64,000 bases of DNA from Ophiobolus disseminans. Lineage: Eukaryota > Ascomycota > Dothideomycetes > Pleosporales > Phaeosphaeriaceae. The position numbers and the translations under genes are program-made. Below, one piece after another: positions 1-10,946 of the stretch (positions within the stretch are counted from its first letter, which is position 1; every line of letters starts with the position of its first letter). The notes below the pieces were generated by a model. The model made no database searches and was not told the DNA's origin. It was given only the letters and a program-made list of their open reading frames with translations. The stretch spans positions 1,625,065 through 1,689,064 of the forward strand of contig MU006216.1 of the NCBI GenBank assembly GCA_010093685.1, given 5' to 3'.

Positions 1-1599
1 GACGACACCTACACGGGCAAATGGAATACGACCTTGACCGCAACCTTCTTCAATGCCGACAATGCAATCGAGCCAGCAGATGTGATCATACCGATATCGG
101 CTCAACGATCAGCTGCGAATCAATCCAGTGCTTTCATCGTACCGCAGTCGAAGGCTATTGACAATCTAAAGCTACCACAAAACGCCCACAAAGCCGTCTT
201 CACTATTTCCGCTTGTGGCCAAGCAGAGGAAGAATTCTGGTGGAGCAATGTACTTTCCTCCGGTACTGGTGCTTTTGGCAACGAAACTACGCTTTATGGC
301 CACTCCCCTTTCAGAGAGCTACAGCTCTTCATCGATGGCCATATGGCAGGTGTTGCTTGGTACGTATCCCCGAAGTGTGTTCTAGCTATGCCTGAAGCGA
401 TTCGCCTAACTTTCGAGATTCCGTTGAGGTGTTATAGTGGAGCGAAACCCTTTAGGATACGCAGAGTAGTGGGTTGTTATTAAGTGGCCATTTGCTGACT
501 GTATTGCCCCCTTAGGCCATTTCCAGTCATTTTCACCGGAGGCATCGTTCCTGGGTTTTGGCGGCCGATCGTAGGAATCGACGCATTCGACTTACGAGAA
601 GATGAGATCGACATATCACCCTTTCTTCCTCTGCTTTGCGACGACAAGCCACACACTTTTGAGATACGCGTCATTGGCATTGATGATGATGGGAGAGGCA
701 ATGGAAAATTTACAGAGGGCATCGGATCCAACTGGGTGGTCACTGGAAAAGTCTTTGTCTGGGTGGACCAAGGACTAAACATTACCACAGGCACCGCTAT
801 TGTGACCCATGCTCCGGAGCCTTCCTTACAACTATATTCGACCACACGAAAGGGTGCTAATGGTTCCGTGGATACCTTGGACTACTCAATCCAAGTATCG
901 CGTGAGATCTCCATTGACTCTATCATCTACACCTCAACGGGCCCAAAAGAGCTTTTCTGGAGGCAAAATCTGACTTTTTCAAACGCTGGTAGTCTTCGCA
1001 ATCAGGGCAATGATCAGATTATGCACCAAACCACATTGGGCACAGCCAGGTCATCTTCGGGTTATGACAGATCTTTCGAGTATCCACTATGGGTTATCTC
1101 GTCATATAACGCCCCTTCTGGTGGCAACCTCACGATCGAGGCAGAAATGGGACGTGGAAAATACGCGCAGCAGCTTGGGGACCTCGCATTTCCAAATGAC
1201 TGGAAAACACTCGATCGCCTCCATGCGATGGCAAACTCATCATTCCTCGGATCAAATACGAACAACTGGCAGAATGGCACAGCGTCCTATCTTTCGGTCC
1301 CTGCACAAAAGAAATCTTACGGTTCGGGCAGCACTGAGCAGCTTTTTGCATTAAGTGGAACTGTCAAGCAGCAGGACACGACCGTTGGAGCCGGGGCAGC
1401 GGACCAGCGGACTGAAGAGCTTTACCGGAGACACATCATTGCAGCTAATGACTCCGTGGTATACGATGATGAGAGCTATGGAGCTCAGAAGGTGGGGCGG
1501 AACCGACTTCTCTTCCCCAGCCAATCGACTCGTGAGGATGGTGTGCATGAGTTTGCAGGCAGTGGGGTTCGCGCTTTCCTTGGGAGAGGACCGTATTGA
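1..1599 (+). CDS. PNGase A-like peptide:N-glycanase, 3' part (5' end outside window)
   Basis: Partial gene of two visible exons, <1..359 and 516..1599. The intron (GTACGT..TTAG) splits a Trp codon and rejoining it keeps one frame for 480 residues. The protein resembles the fungal PNGase A family (Pfam PNGaseA), which removes N-linked glycans from glycopeptides. I see the family-like stretches around FTISACGQAEEEFWW (near residue 65) and the W-P-F-P-V-I-F-T-G-G-I junction crossing the intron, followed by beta-rich sequence with repeated N-x-S/T sites. These fit a secreted, glycosylated enzyme, but the signal peptide would lie upstream of the window. The reading frame is already open at base 1, so the start cannot be given. 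Family assignment is from recognition of conserved segments; substrate is inferred. Confidence 0.82.
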
Positions 1600-4500
1600 A
1601 GAAAAACTCGGCTGATCAAGACAATGGCGTGAATTCTGCATAGACACGTTACTTTGGCATATGCTGTGTGACAGTTGTTGAACAAGCGACGTGACACAGC
1701 AGCGGTTGGAGGAAGTTTAAGCTGCAGCGTGTGGCACTGCACATGCTTTTCTGGGCCTCATCGGGATACTACATCCTTCCATATCCAATGGCATATCGTT
1801 TCTCATAACCACCTGGATCCCATCACACAACGCTTCATTCCCGTAGTTGCCACAGCATGCGCTCGAGACAGTTAGTCTATTGCCTGTGCTCAACTTGACG
1901 TCCACACCAAAGGCTTTACTCGCATGTGTACCCTTGCTTCATGCCTGGATGGCCCGCGTCATTCTCTAGTCACCCCTCGCTATAGCTGCTTAAGCTATAA
2001 TAAAAGAGTCATGTTAAGCCACTTACCCCCACGCCATTCAGTAACAAACTATTCAACAGCAAGGCATCAGCTTCTAGAGTCAGTGGCCATTCAAATTCAT
2101 CGGTAGACTTTCTATATAATAGGGGGGATAGTATGTGACCAGCAAGCTTCATACTTAAAATTTTAGCTTCACTCATGCTGCACACAATCACTGCAACAGT
2201 GTGGCTGGAGCTGAAGCACTGTGGTCTGTCAGGCCCGGCTGTTGCGGCACTTCGATGAACTGCAGGATTACTCATGAATACAAAAAACACCACCTGTCGA
2301 ACAACCTTCGTGGCTAGTCTCAGGCTATTGAACCGCGAACCTTATGGCCAGGTGTGGTAATGTCTTCGGCAAAGATCTTTACTGACCACGGGGCGTCGTG
2401 GCGAACTCCACATAGACATACGTTCAGAGCCAAGCCCGAATACCGTTACCTTGTCACGTTGCCCAGATCTATTCCCATGTCCTTTGAACAAACTTTCTTC
2501 ACACGCAACCGACGTGCGCATCCCAGCTCACCATCGCTTCCTCCCACAGCGTCGGGCTCGCAAATATAAGCGATGGCTCCTCAGACACTACTACATCTAG
2601 ACTTCTCCGAGAGTTAATCGGTAGTATAGGAACCTTCTGAAAATACTGCACACACATGACGAGGTGCTAACAACCTTCTCGTCGATGCCTGATCCGTCTC
2701 CCCGCCCGTCACGATGATCAGCAAGCGAGGCCTGTAAGAAATTCGCAGGGTCATCCTGTCTTAGCCTACCATGACTCGCAGCCGTCCCGAGCATAAGGCT
2801 GACACACCAGCATTATGCTCCAGCCGTTCGATGAGGATATCATGGATGCCCTAGGACGTAGCTACCGAATATGCCCTCGGTTCCAGTGTGTATTAATCTT
2901 GCATTTATGGTTTGGAGTCGCAAATTGTGACAAAGAAATTTGAAAGGGTACCGCTGCAAGGAGTACCCGTTCAGTCGGCGACTTGGTAATAATACCTAGT
3001 TCAACGGCAAATTCCAGGTCGACCACCGGTAGGACTTCGCGATTATGGAAGCGAAGCGGGTATCCCATGCGCCCCATGTTTTCGATCGACGGTGCTTGCG
3101 CTCCGTAAATCACTGCAATAATCGTCGCGGCGCCAGCGTCGGAAAGATGTTCGTCTTGTTTCAGGCTCCCGTGCCAGGAACATCGTCAGGCGTCAAGAGC
3201 CACGTCGGCATTCCCGCTCGAAGCGCACTTGAAAGCCACGAACTTTAGTCGAACAACAGTTGAAGCTCGGACAGGTGCGGCCTGATATCAATTGTTCCAT
3301 CTCCAGTTCGCCTAAGCAGGCTCACCCGAGCACACACCGTTCAAATGCCTGGTGATAGGGATTGCAGGATGCCGCTGTGGTACTGGAGATGCGAGTCAAG
3401 CATGACACCCTCAAGTGCCCTTGTTGCCCGACGTGCAGTTGTCACGCCATGGCGCCGCGTCTCGCCTCGTGGTCATGGGCCGTTGAGCAGCGGCAGACAG
3501 TGGGTTCTCGGCACGTTCCAGCCAGCCATCTACAGACCTCAAGGGTGTCTGTACGACATCCTCGTATCCTTGATCTGATAATAATTCTGGGCATGCATAG
3601 CAGGTCGAAACGGGTAGGTAGTTACTGAGGATGCGCCGTCACCTCAGAGCTGTGCCTGAGAGGATCATCAGCGATTGGCCTATCAGTCAGCGCCATACTC
3701 AAATTATCAGTCAGGCGCGGTGCTCTAGAGTACAGCATAGCCAATAGTGATAGTGGCAATGTGCACTCCGCTAGTGACATAATTTCTCCGGACGTATGGT
3801 ATGAATCAGAATAATATGTTGCAACCGACATTGTGCACAGTGCGCGTGCTCGGAATGCGCGGGTGAGTTGCTGGATGAGCATACTGTGGGGTTGATATTG
3901 GATCAGAAGCGAGGATCACGCCCAAAGTTTATAACACCCCTCACGACCATGCCCACAGGGCCAGTCAGACGCGTCAGCTACAACCGAGCACTGGGGTCGA
4001 CCAAAAGACAAAGCTAAAGACAACATTATGGATTCTGCACAATCACGCCAATGCGCAAAGAAAACCACAAGACGAGAAGGCGCATACTGAGCCCCGCGGA
4101 AGGCATGCCGAAGGAACACACGCAGCATGCTCATGCTGTCCAAATACGCGCAACACTCGTCAATTTATATTGTAAGTGTTTGCACACTCCACACAATCTC
4201 TTCGAGGCCATTAAGAGAGTTGTCAGCACTTGGAACCAATAGAGTACGCCGTCAATTGCGATGACGTCACTGGATCCTATCACCGAGAGTTCGCACGCAG
4301 ATTGGCACGCTTCGCTTAGCCGCCATGTGCCACCTGTCAGGGGGCATTCGGCTTAGCTAGACGATGGTAGCACCAGCACACCAAGTACTGCAAGCATTCA
4401 TGACTAACTGCACATCACTTTACAGTTAAACAGGAAGCCTGTGTATCCCCCAGCATTACCAGGAGAGCTTTTTCTATTTCTAAAAAAAAAATTCCGAGTA

Positions 4501-4717
4501 TAGACAGGCCGCTTCATACTAACGGATGACCAACAAGCCCAGCACGTAGCGGTGGCGTCTTCTCAAGAGTCGATGCCTCTGACTCGCTCCCAGTTCACGC
4601 CTTCCTTATTCACGAATAGCGTCTTCAGCACGACGAGGCCTTATCCGCCCACAGCCATGTCTCCACCGTCTCATCACCCATCTACGGACCATCTAGGACG
4701 TCGTTCGCTGAAGCGCT
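1600..4717. other. Long gene-poor stretch
   Basis: About 3.1 kb with no gene I can support. Open frames here are short and mostly unlike protein. The one exception is a minus-strand open frame of about 105 codons near 2862-3180, whose residues look protein-like but match no family I recognise. I see no long direct or inverted repeats and no transposase or reverse-transcriptase motifs. A run of nine A's lies near 4482-4490. The right end presumably carries the promoter of the transporter at 4718. Confidence 0.5.
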
Positions 4718-6334
4718 ATGACCGTTCCACTCGCTGCAGACGATGCAAAACACTTTGAGCAGCTCGGTGGACAGGAAGAGTCGTCGTACAAGCCCGGCGA
4801 TAAGCCCGAAATCTCGCTAGATGTCAATCGCGGGGCAATTCGAGCGCCTTCCCCAGATCCGTCACTCATATCGATAGAGGAGTCAGTACGACACGCTCGT
4901 AGACATGCTTCGCGTTCGCCGGCCCCTGTGCGGACTCTTCATGGCAGGCTGCAGTTATCCTGGATAGCGAATAAAGGCCTTGCTCTTGTTCTAGTCTCCC
5001 AATTCTTCGGAACTTTGATGAACGTGACGACCCGAAAACTTGAGATGGAAGGAAACGATGGTGAGAATTCAAGCTCACTTGCAAACATCCAGAACTTCGC
5101 TAAATAATTCCTAGGCAAAGGCTACCATCCATTCCAGATTCTCTTCGCCAGGATGTCTATTACAGTGCTGTGCTCATCGCTGTACATGTGGCACAAGAAG
5201 ATTGAATACTTCCCATGGGGCATGAGAGAAGTTAGACCTCTACTAGTCGCACGAGGTCTGACCGGTTTCTTCGGGGTCTTCGGCATGTATTGTGAGTACC
5301 CCATCGGTATTCAAGGGTATATGTGGGCACAGTAACCTACTTGCAGCTACTGTCACCAGCTTGATCGTGCAGTGCAGATTCACTGCGGTCTGGTCCACAG
5401 TACCTCTATCCTCCTGCGCAATTTGATATGTAGCTAACTTGAGCAGACTCGCTACAATATCTCCCACTTGCGGATGCGACGGTCATAACCTTCCTCGCTC
5501 CATCGTTAGCCTGCTGGGCCTGTAGCTTCCTCATTAACGAACCGTTCACTCGTATGGAGCAGATCGCCGCATATGTGTCGCTCTTTGGCGTGATCCTCAT
5601 TGCACGGCCTGTCTCACTCTTCGCCTCGCTCTCGCACTCGGATGAAACAGCTATTGGCGATGGAATATCTGCGCCATCCAACACCACAACCGCTGATCCG
5701 GGTCGACTTGCTGCCGAACATGATTCTGTCACACCCACTCAACGAGCCACAGCCGTAGGATTTGCCTTGTTGGGTGTGCTCGGAGCAGCCGGTGCGTACA
5801 CCACGATCCGATGGATTGGCAAGCGAGCACATCCGTTGATCTCGGTCAATTACTTCGCGACGTGGTGTACTATCGTTAGTGTGGTTGCAATGTTTACCGT
5901 ACCTGCCGTTGGGTTTTTGCTCCCAAGATACCTCACGGACTGGTGTTATTTGATCTTTCTCGGCATCTGTGGTTTCGTCATGGTAAGCTCTGGATTACAC
6001 TTTCAACGCTCGTCGCTAACATCCACAGCAATTCCTCCTCGCTGCCGGTCTTCAGTATGAGAAGTCATCTCGCGCAACGAATATGGTCTACGTTCAGATG
6101 CTTTTCGCGCTTACCTTTGATAAGCTCGTTTGGGGCACCACTCCTGGTGCGCTATCTATTATTGGATCGTCGTTGATCTTAGGCTCGGCCATATACGTTG
6201 CGATGCATAGAGAGGACCCGAACAAGCTCAAGGAGAGGGAAATTGGAGATGGCGACGAGGAACGAGGCCTGATGATGGCTGATATCGACATGCATCGCTC
6301 TGATGGAGGAGATGATGAACAGTCGAGGATATGA
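4718..6334 (+). CDS. DMT-superfamily (EamA-type) membrane transporter
   Basis: Four exons: 4718..5060, 5115..5291, 5447..5982 and 6029..6334, giving 453 residues. All introns are GT..AG and each junction restores the frame; the 155-nt second intron has a CTAAC branch site just before its acceptor. After a hydrophilic N-terminus of about 95 residues come roughly ten hydrophobic segments. One includes the stretch reading G-V-F-G-M-Y-Y-S-L-Q-Y-L-P-L-A-D-A-T-V, typical of the first EamA repeat in fungal drug/metabolite transporter-like proteins. The C-terminal tail is short and acidic. Such proteins move small solutes across internal or plasma membranes; the substrate cannot be told from sequence. 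The ATG at 4718 is the only upstream in-frame start. Confidence 0.88.
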
Positions 6335-6736
6335 TACATGATAATGAGCGTTACGGACATAGAACCATACATAGAAGAAACACAGGAAGACAAATTCTGC
6401 TTTGCATCACTGAACTATTGTCCTATTAGTGTTAGGTGGAACTCACCGATACATGCATTTTTCAAGTGTCGCACAAATTGTCAGAAGTCCCCCACCCGCC
6501 GATCATCGGTAGCAGCATGTCACTAAAACCCCCTGGCCCAGCCAACTGCCACCGGCTAGAGTCATCCCAACCCCACCATGGTACCACCTCGCCGCCAGAC
6601 TTTTCTGACCCGGTCCACAGAGCAACAATCGTGCGTGTAGCGAGCCCTTTTTGTTAACAACACATTTGCATTATAAGTCAAATTAATGCTCACTTCCCAT
6701 AATCAGCATCCAAAGCCACGGCGCATCTGCGCTACA
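6335..6736. other. Intergenic, transporter 3' flank to tRNA
   Basis: About 400 bp holding the 3' flank of the transporter gene and the upstream flank of the tRNA. No protein gene or repeat seen. Confidence 0.5.
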
Positions 6737-6824
6737 TCCTCCGTGGCGCAATTGGCTAGCGCGTCTGACTGTTATTCCGCTCTTGGCAATCAGGAGGTTG
6801 AAAGTTCGAGCCTTTCCGGGGGAG
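6737..6824 (+). tRNA. tRNA-Asn(GTT) with a 14-nt intron
   Basis: A full cloverleaf can be folded by eye. The acceptor is TCCTCCG (6737-6743) pairing with CGGGGGA (6817-6823), with discriminator G6824. The D stem is GCGC/GCGC (6746-6749/6759-6762). The anticodon stem is TCTGA/TCAGG with loop C-T-GTT-A-A. The T stem is GAAAG/CTTTC around the loop TTCGAGC. A 14-nt intron (6775-6788) sits one base 3' of the anticodon, the canonical tRNA intron site. The anticodon GTT reads AAC/AAT (Asn). A seven-T run follows directly as a Pol III terminator. Confidence 0.93.
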
Positions 6825-6826
6825 TC

Positions 6827-6833
6827 TTTTTTT
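6827..6833 (+). terminator. RNA polymerase III terminator of tRNA-Asn
   Basis: Seven consecutive T residues on the sense strand begin two bases after the tRNA discriminator base, matching the standard oligo-T signal for Pol III. Confidence 0.85.
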
Positions 6834-7698
6834 GCTGCTTACGTGGGTGCGACGTCTCAGATGCTGGCTGGGTTGAGTGGCTCGCTCCCAGCAGCTTCGA
6901 GATTTTCTTTTTGCAGTTCCAACCGAGGCCTCTCTCACGCATTGCTTGTGATTGATGTATTTGCGATTTCTTTGCGATTTCTTTGCGGTTCGTACAAGTA
7001 TGGCGCACTAACTAATTGATTGTCGTGCTGATAGGACAAACAACTAGCCAACTTGCACACATTGTTACATTTCCAATCTTTTTTTGAGAACCCATGTTGA
7101 AATTACGTGTTTTTACGGCTTCTATCGAGTCAATGTTTTGTGCAGTGTGCTGCAAACAAACAACCGAGAAGACTCGAGCAGTCGTATGTTCGGAGAAGAT
7201 TATCCGGGCATTACAGGTGTGAATGTCTCAGAATTAGTGTGTTTGAAGCTGGAAGTGGGATTTATAGGTGGATGGTGCCGACGACAGAAGATGCGACATC
7301 CATTCAGTGTGTTGCAAAAGCTGCCCAGCGTTACGAGAGGCTCTAAAGTTGTTGTGTGGCAGCACGTTTCGTCCTCATCTTTGAACAACACCGAGTGAGC
7401 TTATTAGAACGTTGTCGACAGTAGAGGCAGTGACCGAAATGATTTCATTCTTGTCGAGATACAATGAACACACCACATCGATCAGAGCAAAGGCATTACA
7501 ATACTAAGAAGCCCGGCAGTGTAAAATTGGAACCTTATTCATTGAGAGGTATTGTTACATATCATAATCAAAGCACGCCGGGTGAGCGGCTCTTTCTTCA
7601 TGTGTCATCTGCATCATCGCGATGGACTGATGCAATCAATCTAAGCCGCCAAGATGAGAATCCCCAAACTCCCTTACACGCTCATAGCAACGAGACGC
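6834..7698. other. Intergenic between tRNA-Asn and DUF1761-like gene
   Basis: About 865 bp. It contains a short tandem repeat at 6960-6987 and otherwise AT-leaning sequence with no supported gene. The right end is the 3' flank of the minus-strand gene ending at 7699. Confidence 0.5.
6960..6987. repeat. 11-bp tandem repeat, about 2.5 copies
   Basis: The unit TTTGCGATTTC occurs at 6960-6970 and 6971-6981, followed by a partial TTTGCG. It is short and noncoding; function unknown. Confidence 0.7.
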
Positions 7699-8338
7699 TT
7701 AGTCAAAGGGGTTGGTGCGGGTTCCCCAGTAGGTGAGGAACAAGCTGAGGCCGACGGTCTCGAGGACGCGGGCAACGGCGCCGACAGCAATGGTGTCCAT
7801 AGGACGCTTCTCGGTGAGGACCTGGGAGACAATCTGTATGTTGTTAGTACTGAGATAGCATTGGCATATGATGACAGCGATGACGTACTGAGGGAGCGGC
7901 GGAAGCGAAGAAGATCAAAGAGCCGAGGTAAGCAGCGCCCTTGTAGGTAAGAGTGCCAGTGGCGTTGATGAGAGCACCGACACCGTAAGTCTGGACGGCA
8001 GAGCCGACGATGGAGCTACCCCATGTGGCGGCGGCGGTCGCGGCCTCCTTGCTGTGGAAGTACTCCTCCTTGGAGTTGGCCTGCTGTGCGCGGCGGTATG
8101 CGTCACCGAAGACGGGTCCGAGGACGGCCAGGGAGACAGCGTGGTTGAAAGCCGTGCCGAGAGCAATGGCAGAGGGCTTGACCGGTGGGAGGTCTATGTG
8201 ATAGAAAAGTCAGCCATTGGGCTTTGTTTTGATGCAGAATTTGCCAAACACGCTGCCATTGAGTGTTGGAGATTGCGGTTGCCCGCAAACATGGCGGGGG
8301 TGCAGATGCGGAGAGAGCTTACAGTGGAGGGATGCCAT
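7699..8338 (-). CDS. Small multi-span membrane protein, DUF1761-like
   Basis: Three exons on the minus strand: 8323..8338, 7889..8193 and 7699..7833, giving 151 residues. The first exon is only 16 nt (ATG plus four codons and one base). Splicing through GTAAGC..ATAG gives M-A-S-L-H-Y-L-P-P-V-K-P. The second junction (GTACGT..ACAG) is in phase. The protein has about four hydrophobic segments, with a central stretch reading G-A-L-I-N-A-T-G-T-L-T-Y-K-G-A-A. It resembles short fungal membrane proteins carrying DUF1761, a family of unknown function. The start is chosen because the very short first exon supplies the only nearby ATG in frame, and the upstream sequence is C/T-rich like an active promoter. 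Confidence 0.78.
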
Positions 8339-8889
8339 TGTGGATGGGAATGTGTGTTTTGTGATGGAGATGTGGTGAGAAACGGGTGAGTGGGTGACGA
8401 TGGGCAGGGCAAGGCAGGGCGGGTGCCTTTTGTAGTCGTAGCCGCACTGGCGGTCTGCACCTGCCGTGACGGATAGTGACGTCAGAGCGTCTTCTGCCAA
8501 CCTTAGATTTCTCGATCGCGCCTTCGCAAACAAGTCTTCAGCCGTCCCAATGCGGGCTGGAGGACTCGCTTGGCTTACGGCGAGTCTGGACCTGCGCACT
8601 ATCATTGTTCTGCATAATGCATTTGCATGGACGGGCACAGAGTTTGGTGGTGGATTTTCAGGCACGTCACCGCTTAAGCACAATGTGGGGAGAGCTTGGG
8701 TGTCGGACCCCAGCAAGCCATCTTAGCCAAAACACCACCCGCAGAACGGGTCCGAGAACACTTCACGGTATAGCAATTGAAGTGTTATGAAGGTACTTCG
8801 AGGCCCTCACGATACTGTTGGATAATGAAATGCACTTAAAAATAATGCGGGGTACTCCAGAGATATCTAACCATTTCCAATCCACGCCT
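8339..8889. other. Intergenic, promoter side of DUF1761-like gene
   Basis: About 550 bp. The part next to 8338 is the 5' flank of the minus-strand gene; the rest shows nothing recognisable. Confidence 0.45.
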
Positions 8890-9616
8890 CTACATAGCCT
8901 GCTTTTCCTCCCGCTGCCTGAACTCGCAAGCCATTCGATCATCGACCGACCGGTGCTCATGGTAATCATACGGACTGCTGAAGCCGTCCTGAGAACACAC
9001 CTGCCGCCCAAGGCACCGAAGGTCTCTGAGATTGAGGTACAGAAAGGCACTGTACCGAGAAAGGACGCGAGCGATCAAGCAGGATGGCCAATTGATTGAC
9101 CCAAAGTCCTTACAGAGGGAATCGTGCGCCCAGTAACAGTATGCGTGCACCAGGTAGTCGCACAAGGGGGCATTGTGTGAGAGATTGTCGAAAGCGAAGC
9201 AAGTCATGTCAGCGGGTGGAAGTGTCTCGCCCTCTTTTTGTTCGATGTGGTTGAACATATCGGTAATCGTTCTTGTCTTCAATTCAGGGAGGTTGTGTTT
9301 GTTGCAAAACATTGAGCTGGATCAGCTTGCCTGTTTTGAGGTCGCAGTGGTCGTCAGCGGTGCAAGCTGCGTACAGCTCGGAAGCGTCGTCCTCATTGCA
9401 CGAAGAACTCGAAGATGCAATCACTGTCCTCCTTCAAGGTCACGGTCTTGTGTCGAGCCTCCTTGAAACCACCGGTCAAGGCTGCGCGGAAGTAGGGCGA
9501 GAGGACAATCAGGAGTTCTTCGTGTATCGTGAACTTTTCCTGTTAGATTCGACGAGCACAGTGGCGAACTTGGGGAGTTTGGCGCTGTCTGAGGTGTTCC
9601 AGTTTGGAGCCGTCAT
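8890..9616 (-). pseudogene. BTB/POZ-domain protein relic with frame breaks and a deletion
   Basis: Read on the minus strand from an ATG at 9616, the sequence opens like a fungal BTB/POZ protein (M-T-A-P... K-F-A-T-V-L-V) and then breaks. Near 9540 the frame shifts before K-F-T-I-H-E-E-L-L. That frame continues through S-P-Y-F-R-A-A-L-T-G-G-F-K-E-A to F-E-F-F-V and stops near 9395, where the usual W-L-Y segment of a BTB domain is missing. A third frame resumes with E-L-Y-A-A..D-D-H-C-D-L-K-T. Another shift near 9305 leads into the 140-codon open 3' part (F-C-N-K-H-N-L-P-E-L-K..). BTB proteins are protein-protein interaction modules, often cullin-3 adaptors. With several independent breaks no splicing pattern I can see rescues it, so I call it a pseudogene. 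Confidence 0.82.
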
Positions 9617-9854
9617 CGTGGAGTGTTTTGGGTCTGTCGATTGGGGCAATAGGGTACGGTAAGTAGCTGGGGATATTTTAGGTGGCCGGCATCGACGTAC
9701 ATGTAGTATTGAAACAACAGTGAACGCGTTTTCAGGTAGAATGATATGAATGATGCCGTATTATTGGGTAAGTGGTAACATCAAGTTGGGCTATGCTCAT
9801 TCACACCAACACACAAGCTAGTACCAACTGGGGTATACTTCGTATTGTACATGT

Positions 9855-10606
9855 CTATTGTATCGAACTCAAGCTCTTGCCCTTCTTCGCCGGCGTCCGT
9901 GTGTCCTTAAACACAGGGTTGGGCACGCGATAATTGTCCACCTCCTCATAGTAGTGCATCTCTCTCTTCATCTTTTCCTCGGGATACACCTTCCGTGGTG
10001 GAGGCAGAACCCTCTCGTCGATTCCCTTTTCCCTGTTTAGACGCATCTTCTCAACCATGTTTCGGAGATCGTCTATACCGTCTTCGCGGAAGCGTGTGAC
10101 TTTCTTGATATTCTCTGCCGTCTTCTCGTTGAGCTGGCAGTTTGCTGGTATCCGCGCCAATGTCTTTGCCGTCATGGCGAACCGCAGGTCTCTGGGCCCG
10201 TCAACGAGCTCGAGAATGGCCGACTCTGCCTGGTCTTCCTTGAGGGGCTCGATGCGGAGGATGCGCGTATAGCCGCCGGGTCTGCTCGCATAGCGCTCTC
10301 TTATGGGTCCAAAGAGCTTGGGCACCATCTGGTTTGGTTCCTGCCGCTGTTAACATGCGAGCGGTGCTGAGTGCAGGCACGTGTGCATACGAAGAATATC
10401 TGGTGCGCCCTCCGCCGTGTCGCCTCTGTGTTCTTCTTGCCCAGCGTCACCAGCTTCTCCGCCATCCGCTGCGCTTCTTTCGCCTTGTGCCATGTTGTCG
10501 CTATCGATTCGTGCTTGAAGAGCGATGTGACGAGATTTCGGAGGAGCGCCTGGCGATGCGACGATGACCGGCTGAGGTGGCGGTACTTCATGTGGCCGCC
10601 CGCCAT
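9855..10606 (-). CDS. MRPL8: Mitochondrial large-subunit ribosomal protein bL17m
   Basis: Two exons, 10391..10606 and 9855..10340, separated by a 50-nt intron (GTATGC..GCAG), give 233 residues. The N-terminus matches the bL17 family: M-K-Y-R-H-L-S-R-S-S-S-H-R followed by L-L-R-N-L-V-T-S-L-F-K-H-E. The splice joins ..H-Q-I-F-F to E-P-N-Q-M-V-P-K-L-F-G-P, as in L17 proteins. The mitochondrial form has a long C-terminal extension, here about 115 residues and rich in Lys/Glu. It is a structural protein of the mitoribosome exit-tunnel region. The ATG at 10606 is the first in frame. The gene is divergent from RNR1, sharing a 340-bp promoter. The yeast symbol is used for the orthologue. Confidence 0.92.
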
Positions 10607-10946
10607 GACGGGCAAGTGCTAGTGGAGGGGTTGGAGAGGGGAAGTGTGAGGCGCAATGGTCATGCCGCGATGCTGTCGTCGGCGGAGAGCGTCAATCTCG
10701 AAGAGCTCGGCTGCCGGTGCACATTTCGCCGACCCCTGCCGCCTGCAAGCACTTTAGCCCGCCTTACCAATGCCCGCGGGTTGCCCGCAGAAACGCGACC
10801 AGCGACGCGAAACCGTGCACTTTTCTCGACGCGTCGCCCTATAAGTCCAGCCCGCCCACGCCCACCCCTCCGCTGCCACAACACTGCACCCTCCCCTCAC
10901 ACCCTTTGATACCCCATATACCCATACCTCACTCTACATCTGCATA
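10607..10946. promoter_or_regulatory. Bidirectional promoter bL17m / RNR1
   Basis: The 340 bp between the two divergent ATGs contain ACGCGT (10829-10834), a consensus MluI cell-cycle box (MCB). ACGCGAAA (10805-10812) fits the CRCGAAA core of the SCB element. TATAAG lies at 10840-10845, followed by a C-rich tract up to the RNR1 start. In yeasts MCB/SCB sites bind Swi6-containing complexes and drive G1/S expression of ribonucleotide reductase. The sites are nearer to RNR1 (about 113-142 bp from its ATG) than to bL17m. Factor binding is inferred, not seen. Confidence 0.7.

Noticed and set aside
5347..5446. Earlier acceptor at 5344-5346 for transporter intron 2
   Set aside because: It leads to an in-frame stop. 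The acceptor at 5444-5446 restores the conserved EamA helix.
8890..9312. 140-codon minus-strand frame as an independent gene
   Set aside because: It is the 3' part of the broken BTB gene; upstream BTB segments continue in other frames.
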